Shown in pieces: positions 6,780 to 12,170 of a DNA stretch of 12,170 nt (position 1 is the stretch's first letter; every line of letters begins with the position of its first letter). The translations under genes were made by a program, and so were the position numbers. The DNA comes from an uncultured Selenomonadaceae bacterium (GTDB lineage Bacteria; Bacillota; Negativicutes; Selenomonadales; Selenomonadaceae): positions 1 to 12,170 of the forward strand of contig CAJOQC010000167.1 in the NCBI GenBank assembly GCA_905236785.1. The letters run 5' to 3'. Under the pieces are notes generated by a model, which was not told the DNA's origin, ran no database searches, and was given only the letters and a program-made list of their open reading frames with translations.

Positions 6780-7928
6780 TTAATATCCAAAAACTTCTGC
6801 GGCCTTTTTCATGTTCTCGCGAATTTTTACGCCGAAGGGGCAACGGGTTTCGCAAACGCCGCATTTTACGCAATCGCCGCCATGTCGGGGCAAAAGTTTA
6901 TAATGTTCCCGCACGGTTTCGGGCAATTCCTTTTGCGCCCGTGTTAAGTTAAGAAACTTCGTCACCGAAGCAATGTCGATTTTCTGCGGACATGGGGCGC
7001 AATGGCTGCAATACATACAATGCCCCTCCCAATTTATTCGCGGAAATGCAGAGAAGGCGGCGGCGTAATCTTTTTCTTCGTCGCTTGCCTGTTCATAGGC
7101 AACGCTGTCTTTTAGCTCTTTGACGCTGTGCGCCCCCGCCAAGACCACCGCAACGGCGGGCCGCGTCAGGGCGTAGTGTATGCATTGATGCGCCGTTAAA
7201 GCCGCGCCGGCGGGGGAAAGTTTCGCGTCAAGCAAATCGCCGCCGCCGAAACATTTCATCACCGTAATGCCAACGCCCAAACGCTGACAGGTTTCGTAAA
7301 GTTTCTGTCGGTCAGCATCCATGTTGACCAAATTCCCCGCGTAATTTTGGGGATTCCAAAGTTCCTCAACGTCCTCGCCGGCGGGCTGAAGATCGTAACA
7401 GGGGTTGACGCTGAACATCAACACCTCGATACTGCCGCTTTTAACAGCCTTTAGAGCCACCAACGGATTATGACTGCTAAGGCCGATATGACGAACACGC
7501 CCGGCAGCTTTTAATTCCCGGGCATAATCTATAATGCCCCCTGTTTCTATTTCCTCCCAATCGGCAAGGGAATCGCAATAGTGAATCATCCCCACGTCGA
7601 TGTAATCCGTCTGCAAAAGGCGCATCATCTCCTCAAAGCCCGCCTTCACCTCCGCCAACTTGCGGGTTCGTTTATATTGCCCGTCCTGCCACACGGAGCA
7701 AATGTGGGACTGCACGATAAATTTTTCGCGCCGCCCCTTCAGCGCATCGCCCACGGCGCGGCGAACGTCGGGGTTAGACGTGTAAAGATCGAAATAATTT
7801 ACACCCAAACTTTCCGCCGCATCGAAAAGTCTTGCCGTCATCTTGCAGTTTTCTTCGGCAAAACCTTCGCAGCCCATGCCAATCTCGCCGACTTTCAAGC
7901 CGGTGTTGCCCAATTCGTTGTACTTCAT
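6780..7928 (-). CDS. Aldo/keto reductase fused to a C-terminal [4Fe-4S] ferredoxin-like domain
   Basis: Predicted oxidoreductase of 382 residues. Residues 1 to about 290 form an AKR barrel (GNTGLKVGEIGMGC start, NYFDLYTSNPD around D47, MIHYCDS with H116, GLSSHNP at 149-155). The tail holds two cysteine clusters: C304, C307, C310, C313 and C353, C356, C359, C363-P, enough for two iron-sulfur clusters, so electrons may pass between NAD(P)H or substrate and ferredoxin. The lysine normally found in the AKR tetrad is aligned with H75 (FIVQSHIC); I recall that a Firmicutes subfamily shares this, so the classic carbonyl-reductase mechanism may not apply. Start ATG 7928 has GGAGAG four bases upstream. 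First gene of a probable three-gene operon. The substrate is unknown. Confidence 0.9.
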   Translation of the reverse strand: MKYNELGNTGLKVGEIGMGCEGFAEENCKMTARLFDAAESLGVNYFDLYTSNPDVRRAVGDALKGRREKFIVQSHICSVWQDGQYKRTRKLAEVKAGFEEMMRLLQTDYIDVGMIHYCDSLADWEEIETGGIIDYARELKAAGRVRHIGLSSHNPLVALKAVKSGSIEVLMFSVNPCYDLQPAGEDVEELWNPQNYAGNLVNMDADRQKLYETCQRLGVGITVMKCFGGGDLLDAKLSPAGAALTAHQCIHYALTRPAVAVVLAGAHSVKELKDSVAYEQASDEEKDYAAAFSAFPRINWEGHCMYCSHCAPCPQKIDIASVTKFLNLTRAQKELPETVREHYKLLPRHGGDCVKCGVCETRCPFGVKIRENMKKAAEVFGY

Positions 7929-7945
7929 AAAACTCTCCGATTATT

Positions 7946-7961
7946 TTAACATTATCGTTAA
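7946..7961. repeat. Inverted repeat TTAACATTATCGTTAA, possible operator
   Basis: Five-base arms TTAAC and GTTAA around six bases, covering the putative -10 of the aldo/keto reductase gene and ending 17 bases before its start codon. Arms are in the reverse orientation to the Rex consensus, so I do not assign a regulator. Confidence 0.35.
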
Positions 7962-7979
7962 ATAAAATTAACCTTGAAA
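7951..7979 (-). promoter_or_regulatory. Possible weak promoter of the aldo/keto reductase operon
   Basis: On the minus strand GATAAT (7956-7951, 5/6 match) is 17 bases from TTTCAA (7979-7974, 3/6 match). The -10 sits inside an inverted repeat TTAAC-6-GTTAA (7946-7961). The region is very AT-rich, so a chance match is possible. Confidence 0.35.
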
Positions 7980-8051
7980 CATTCGCCAAAGATATAAAAA
8001 ATCCTGCCGATACATTGCAAATTTACGGCATTGTTCATATTTTATTCGTTG

Positions 8052-8080
8052 TTGACAAATTGCCCGAATTGCAGTAATAT
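8052..8080 (+). promoter_or_regulatory. Predicted sigma-A promoter of eno
   Basis: Perfect -35 TTGACA (8052-8057), 17-base spacer, -10 TAATAT (8075-8080, 4/6 match). It leaves a leader of about 38 bases before the eno ATG. The -10 is embedded in the palindrome at 8071-8085. Confidence 0.7.
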
Positions 8081-8085
8081 ACTGC
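8071..8085. repeat. Palindrome GCAGTA-ATA-TACTGC over the eno -10
   Basis: Perfect six-base arms with a three-base centre, covering the -10 and the bases leading to the expected transcription start. Its position fits a repressor operator; the binding protein is unknown. Confidence 0.5.
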
Positions 8086-8089
8086 TTAG

Positions 8090-9424
<1,335 letters not shown>

Positions 9425-9465
9425 TAAAAATATCGGCTTGTCGGGTAAACTCAAGCGATAAAATG

Positions 9466-9502
9466 ACGGCGACATCTGTGCAATAAGGTGTCGCCGTTTT
9501 TT
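9466..9502 (+). terminator. Rho-independent terminator of eno
   Basis: Nine-base stem ACGGCGACA (9466-9474) with TGTCGCCGT (9489-9497), a 14-base loop, then a run of six T ending at 9502. It lies about 40 bases after the eno stop and separates eno from the next promoter. Confidence 0.88.
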
Positions 9503-9515
9503 GAAACTTGATTTC

Positions 9516-9544
9516 TTGACAGGCAAAGGACAGAAATATATAAT
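9516..9544 (+). promoter_or_regulatory. Perfect-consensus sigma-A promoter of the EIIA-pfkA operon
   Basis: TTGACA (9516-9521), exactly 17 bases, TATAAT (9539-9544): 12 of 12 consensus positions. It begins only 13 bases after the eno terminator. A leader of about 30 bases precedes the EIIA gene. Confidence 0.9.
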
Positions 9545-9582
9545 ATTCTCAAATTTCCAAAGTTTCCGAAGGAGGCAGTAAA

Positions 9583-10041
9583 ATGTTTGGAATAATTGTC
9601 GGCACTCACGGCCGATTTGCCGAGGAATTGGTTAAAAGTTGCGAGATGATTTGCGGCGAACAAAAAAATGTTCGCGCCGTTACCTTGATACCCGGCGAAG
9701 GCCCCGATGACGTGATAAGAAAATATCAGGCCGCCATTAAAGAACTTGACTGCGACGGCGGAGTGTTGTTCTTAAACGATCTTTTCGGCGGCAGTCCATT
9801 TAATGCCGCTTGCCGCATGGCCGCAGGCGATGCGGAGAACAATCTCCCCCGTAGCGACAATTACGGCGTAGTGACGGGCGTAAACCTCCCCATGCTCATA
9901 GAGATGACCCAACTTCAAATGATGGACGACGGCGACGACATTAAGTCCATTATGGAAAAAGCCGTAGAAGCCGGCAAAAACGGCACGCAAACTTTCCATG
10001 CCTCCACGGCGGGAACTGACGACGACGACGATGATTTGTGA
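9583..10041 (+). CDS. Mannose-family PTS EIIA domain protein, free-standing, with an acidic tail
   Basis: Phosphocarrier of the mannose/fructose/sorbose PTS family, 152 residues. It matches the ManX EIIA domain: FGIIVGTHGRFAEELVKSCE with phospho-acceptor H9, GVLFLNDLFGGSPFNAACR, then VTGVNLPMLIEMTQL. EIIB, EIIC and EIID genes are absent nearby; the next gene is pfkA. The C-terminus adds about 30 residues ending in GTDDDDDDL, encoded by GAC/GAT repeats, which the basic EIIA fold does not need. Start ATG 9583 has AAGGAGG eight bases upstream. Without its own permease it could donate phosphate to a distant permease or sense phosphoenolpyruvate/glycolytic flux as a regulator; that is inference. 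DhaM-like function is less likely because the sequence follows the sugar EIIA pattern. Confidence 0.92.
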   Translation: MFGIIVGTHGRFAEELVKSCEMICGEQKNVRAVTLIPGEGPDDVIRKYQAAIKELDCDGGVLFLNDLFGGSPFNAACRMAAGDAENNLPRSDNYGVVTGVNLPMLIEMTQLQMMDDGDDIKSIMEKAVEAGKNGTQTFHASTAGTDDDDDDL

Positions 10042-10061
10042 TTACGAGGTGAAGACGACGC

Positions 10062-11027
10062 ATGATAAAAAAAGCAATAGCCGTAATGACCTCCGGCGGT
10101 GACAGCCCCGGCATGAACGCGGCCGCTCGCGCCGTTGTTCGCACGGCAATTCATGAAGGCGTGGACGTTTGGGGCATCCATAACGGCTATCGCGGCATGA
10201 TAAAAGACGACATGGAACAGCTTACCCGCCACAGCGTCAGCGACATGATTCAGCGGGGCGGCACTTTTTTGGGTACGGCCAGAAGCAGCGAGTTTAAGAC
10301 ACCCGAAGGTCGTAAAAAAGCCTTTGACAATTTAAGAAGTCATGGCATTGAAGGTTTGGTTATAATCGGCGGCGACGGTTCTTTGACCGGCGGCTCTATG
10401 CTCAGCAAAGAGTTTGGGCTTCCCATTGTTGGCTTGCCCGGCACAATCGACAACGACGTGTGGGGTACGGATTATACAATCGGCGCGGACACCGCCGCCA
10501 ACACCATAGTGGATGCCATAAACAAACTTCGGGACACGGCGTCGGCGCATCGGCGCATAATGATTGTCGAGGTTATGGGGCATAAATCCGGCTGGCTTGC
10601 CATGATGACAGGCATCGCCGGCGGCGCGGAGTACATTCTTGTGCCGGAAGTGAAGTACGACCTTGACAATATGTGCCATGAGCTAAAAGAAATGTACGAA
10701 AAAGGCAAACGCTACAGTATAATCGTTGTGGCGGAAGGCGCGTGTAGCGCAATCGGTCTTGGCAAAGTCGTGGAGCAACAGACGGGGATTGACACCCGCG
10801 TGTCGGTATTGGGCTATATTCAGCGCGGCGGTTCGCCCACGGTGGAGGACAGAATGAAAGCCTCCATGCTTGGCGAAAAAGCGGCCTTGGCGATTATTTC
10901 CGGCATATCCAACGTAGTGTTTGGCTTTGACATGGGCAAGGTTGTCAGCATCAATCTTTTTGACGCGGTGAACAACAAAAAGACCCTTGACCCCGAGTTG
11001 GTGCGTTTGGCTCGCGTTTTAGCGTGA
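10062..11027 (+). CDS. pfkA: 6-phosphofructokinase, ATP-type
   Basis: Commits glucose to glycolysis by phosphorylating fructose 6-phosphate. The 321-residue length is standard for bacterial PfkA. Motifs: TSGGDSPGMNA at 10-20, GGDGS at 103-107 (G106 marks ATP rather than pyrophosphate use), PGTIDND at 126-132 with catalytic D130, R165, VEVMGHKSGW at 169-178 and YIQRGGSPT. In E. coli PfkA the MGR arginine contacts fructose 6-phosphate; here it is H174. The HIQR histidine is Y. Both could alter substrate affinity or allostery. The gene starts 20 bases after the EIIA stop with GAGGTG ten bases upstream, so it is the second gene of that operon. Confident on family; phosphoryl donor inferred from G106. 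Confidence 0.96.
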   Translation: MIKKAIAVMTSGGDSPGMNAAARAVVRTAIHEGVDVWGIHNGYRGMIKDDMEQLTRHSVSDMIQRGGTFLGTARSSEFKTPEGRKKAFDNLRSHGIEGLVIIGGDGSLTGGSMLSKEFGLPIVGLPGTIDNDVWGTDYTIGADTAANTIVDAINKLRDTASAHRRIMIVEVMGHKSGWLAMMTGIAGGAEYILVPEVKYDLDNMCHELKEMYEKGKRYSIIVVAEGACSAIGLGKVVEQQTGIDTRVSVLGYIQRGGSPTVEDRMKASMLGEKAALAIISGISNVVFGFDMGKVVSINLFDAVNNKKTLDPELVRLARVLA

Positions 11028-11045
11028 TAAAATAATAATGAAAAT

Positions 11046-11075
11046 AAAACCTTCCCTGTTTGCAGGGAAGGTTTT
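11046..11075. terminator. Bidirectional terminator between pfkA and nrdG
   Basis: Perfect 13-bp stem AAAACCTTCCCTG (11046-11058) with CAGGGAAGGTTTT (11063-11075) and a 4-base loop. T-runs occur on both strands, so it can serve pfkA (plus) and the convergent nrdG (minus, ending at 11082). Confidence 0.85.
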
Positions 11076-11081
11076 GTGCTA

Positions 11082-11573
11082 TCAGTATAAAACCACGGCA
11101 TGAGCGGCGCGGGTTTTGTTTAGGTCTATAATCCGTTGATTCGACGAGCCGCGAAACTTTAGTGACAAGTCCCGCAATTCGTCCATATACTCTCCGTCAA
11201 CCAAAACATCGGCCGCATTAAGAAGACCTTTTACGTTTTCGTCGGCAGAAGACGCCAATTCTTCAAAGGTATTGCCGCTGTAAACCCACACATTAAGCCC
11301 CATGGCATGAACCTTGTCGGCTATTTCCGTTAGCGGCGCACCTTGGCAAAATGGTTCGCCGCCGCTAAAGGTAACGCCGTCCAAAAGCGGATTGGCGGCG
11401 ATTTTTTTTACTATTTCTTCGGTATCGACAACAACGCCGCCATCAAAGTTTTGCGCCGCCTCGTTGTGGCAGTTTCGGCAACGTCGAGGGCAACCTTGAA
11501 CAAAAATCGTAAAACGGCAACCCTCGCCGTCAACTATCGAATCATTCTCGATGCCGGCAATACGAAGTTCCAT
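11082..11573 (-). CDS. nrdG: Anaerobic ribonucleotide reductase activating protein (radical SAM)
   Basis: Uses S-adenosylmethionine and a [4Fe-4S] cluster to place the glycyl radical on class III ribonucleotide reductase NrdD. The radical SAM motif CX3CX2C is C28, C32, C35 (CPRRCRNC), followed by TFSGGEPFCQ. ATG 11573 gives a 163-residue product starting MELRIAGIENDSIVDGEG, a typical opening for this family; ATG 11585 would add four residues and overlap the upstream gene. The upstream stop and this start are arranged TGACATG, one base apart, so translation is probably coupled. No full nrdD gene is in the window; the only partner-like sequence is the small protein just upstream. A generic radical SAM activase for another glycyl-radical enzyme is the alternative. 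Confidence 0.9.
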   Translation of the reverse strand: MELRIAGIENDSIVDGEGCRFTIFVQGCPRRCRNCHNEAAQNFDGGVVVDTEEIVKKIAANPLLDGVTFSGGEPFCQGAPLTEIADKVHAMGLNVWVYSGNTFEELASSADENVKGLLNAADVLVDGEYMDELRDLSLKFRGSSNQRIIDLNKTRAAHAVVLY

Positions 11574-11574
11574 G

Positions 11575-11856
11575 TCAGCCGGCATGTTTTACGCGCTCAT
11601 GCTCTTCGTAGCGTTTGGCGTCGTTCCAGCGGTCGATAGTACCCACAAGGTATCCGGTTATGCGACGTATACGCTCGAATTTTTCCGTTTCAAGCTCATA
11701 ATGAAGCGTGACGTTGCCGTCGCCGGCATCCCTCACGGTCATGGATTTCACCGGCTTGTCAGTTTTGGAGCGGACATAATCAACATATTGGGAAATTTCT
11801 TTTTTGTCGGCATCCGGCAAACCTTCGATTTTTACTTCAACATCGTCAATAATCAT
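11575..11856 (-). CDS. Small protein with NrdD-like C-terminal glycyl-radical loop
   Basis: A 93-residue protein in the same transcript as nrdG. The last 30 residues (about 60-91) read like the extreme C-terminus of class III RNR: RRITGYL with candidate radical glycine G68 and Y69, then DRWNDAKR and ERVKH. Residues 1-59 look like a small alpha/beta domain (VEVKIEGLPDADKKEISQY, then SMTVRDAGDGNVTLHYELE) and do not resemble the catalytic barrel of NrdD. There are no cysteines, so the zinc site of NrdD and its catalytic cysteines are absent. An in-frame TAG eight codons upstream (11878-11880) and a promoter with NrdR-like boxes show it is a complete gene, not a broken nrdD. Start ATG 11856 has AGGGA six bases upstream. 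Function unknown; automated tools may call it NrdD. Confidence 0.85.
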   Translation of the reverse strand: MIIDDVEVKIEGLPDADKKEISQYVDYVRSKTDKPVKSMTVRDAGDGNVTLHYELETEKFERIRRITGYLVGTIDRWNDAKRYEEHERVKHAG

Positions 11857-11938
11857 GATAATTCCCTGTCCTTCCTTCTATATAAGCGACAATTTCATCG
11901 AAATTATACATTCGGAGTGGCCAACTCTTTATGTTTGC

Positions 11939-11968
11939 ATGATACAACATATTGTATCACGTTGTCAA
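11939..11968 (-). promoter_or_regulatory. Predicted sigma-A promoter of the small NrdD-like gene-nrdG operon
   Basis: On the minus strand a perfect -35 TTGACA (11968-11963) and TATCAT (11944-11939, 5/6 match) are 18 bases apart. The -35 falls between the two NrdR-like boxes and the -10 overlaps the downstream box. It leaves a leader of about 75 bases containing a small AATTTC/GAAATT hairpin (11891-11905). Confidence 0.75.
11942..11957. promoter_or_regulatory. NrdR box 1 (promoter-overlapping)
   Basis: ATACAACATATTGTAT matches 13 of 16 positions of the NrdR consensus acaCwAtATaTwGtgt as I remember it. It lies in a longer perfect inverted repeat, TGATACAA-cata-TTGTATCA at 11940-11959. It overlaps the -10. 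Confidence 0.75.
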
Positions 11969-11972
11969 GGAG

Positions 11973-11988
11973 ATACAATATGTTGTAC
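11973..11988. promoter_or_regulatory. NrdR box 2
   Basis: ATACAATATGTTGTAC matches about 12 of 16 consensus positions, with core inverted repeat TACAA-tatg-TTGTA. Its start is 31 bp from that of box 1, three helical turns, the paired spacing known for NrdR. It lies just upstream of the -35 and touches DnaA box 1. Confidence 0.72.
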
Positions 11989-11997
11989 TTATCCACA
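11989..11997 (+). promoter_or_regulatory. DnaA box 1 (TTATCCACA)
   Basis: Exact match to the high-affinity DnaA-box consensus. It directly abuts NrdR box 2, immediately upstream of the nrd promoter. Confidence 0.7.
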
Positions 11998-12024
11998 AAA
12001 ATAACCCGGCATTTTATCTTGGGC

Positions 12025-12033
12025 TGTGGATAA
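12025..12033 (-). promoter_or_regulatory. DnaA box 2 (TTATCCACA on minus strand)
   Basis: TGTGGATAA on the plus strand is the exact reverse complement of the DnaA-box consensus, 36 bp from box 1. Confidence 0.7.
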
Positions 12034-12078
12034 TGCAATTTAAGCCGCAAAATCAGCAAGACAATTTTTATCTTTCCC

Positions 12079-12087
12079 TGTGGATAA
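12079..12087 (-). promoter_or_regulatory. DnaA box 3 (TTATCCACA on minus strand)
   Basis: Third exact consensus box, same orientation as box 2 and 54 bp from it. AT-rich sequence follows to the right. Confidence 0.7.
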
Positions 12088-12170
12088 GTTTAAGGGCAAA
12101 AGAAAGGGAAAATTTTTTCGAAAATATTTTTGATACTACTCTCAGCTATAAATTTTATTTCTTACTGAGA

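Larger units (their letters stand above)
11998..12170. other. Non-coding AT-rich stretch with a DnaA-box cluster; possible origin-proximal or regulatory region
   Basis: No convincing gene lies between the small NrdD-like gene (11856) and the right edge. Besides the boxes listed, the stretch has an inverted repeat TTTCCCT (12073-12079) with AGGGAAA (12105-12111), an A/T-rich block at 12108-12132 and a TACTACT run near 12134, which faintly recalls DnaA-trio elements. An unwinding element is possible but not shown. The window ends before the next gene. Confidence 0.45.

Noticed and set aside
7946..7961. Rex (redox) operator
   Set aside because: Rex sites read TTGTTAA then TTAACAA; here the arms are in the opposite order (TTAAC then GTTAA).
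11575..11856. Pseudogene remnant of nrdD
   Set aside because: In-frame stop just upstream, own promoter with paired operators, intact frame and tight coupling to nrdG all argue for a complete small gene.
11989..12170. Firm call of oriC
   Set aside because: Only three boxes are seen, no dnaA, dnaN or rpmH is in the window and the sequence stops; kept as a hypothesis.

Overview
The window looks like chromosomal DNA from an anaerobic, Firmicutes-like bacterium. I lean towards Negativicutes or a neighbouring clostridial lineage, but this is inference from protein style, not from a marker gene. Supporting signs are the class III (anaerobic) ribonucleotide reductase activase, a ferredoxin-fused aldo/keto reductase, strong GGAGG-type ribosome binding sites and near-consensus sigma-A promoters. 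All genes look intact except the first, which runs off the left edge. I see no mobile element, CRISPR array, tRNA or rRNA.

Layout. (1) 1-4509, minus strand: a tightly coupled cell-wall/signalling operon in the order fhaA (DUF3662+FHA), fhaB-like (TM+FHA), PP2C phosphatase, RodA/FtsW, class B penicillin-binding protein (partial). Gaps are a few bases or overlaps. One promoter (4553-4581) precedes it. The order matches the actinobacterial fhaA-fhaB-pstP-rodA-pbpA cluster, so a PknB-type kinase is expected just outside the left edge. (2) 4667-7928, minus strand: a putative operon of a [4Fe-4S] aldo/keto reductase, a fatty-acyl-CoA-type ligase and a glyoxalase I-like VOC protein, closed by a long hairpin terminator. 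(3) 8052-11075, plus strand: glycolysis. Enolase has its own promoter and terminator; then a perfect-consensus promoter drives a free-standing mannose-family PTS EIIA and 6-phosphofructokinase, closed by a terminator shared with the convergent gene. (4) 11082-11988, minus strand: nrdG preceded by a 93-residue protein whose C-terminal end is a NrdD-type glycyl-radical loop. Their promoter lies in two NrdR-box-like palindromes spaced 31 bp. (5) 11989-12170: a non-coding AT-rich stretch with three exact DnaA boxes, the first touching an NrdR box.

The most interesting part is the right end. A miniature glycyl-radical protein co-transcribed with a class III RNR activase, under apparent NrdR control and next to a DnaA-box cluster, suggests a link between dNTP supply and replication initiation, or proximity to the chromosome origin. 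The fha/PP2C/RodA/PBP cluster is the second notable system.
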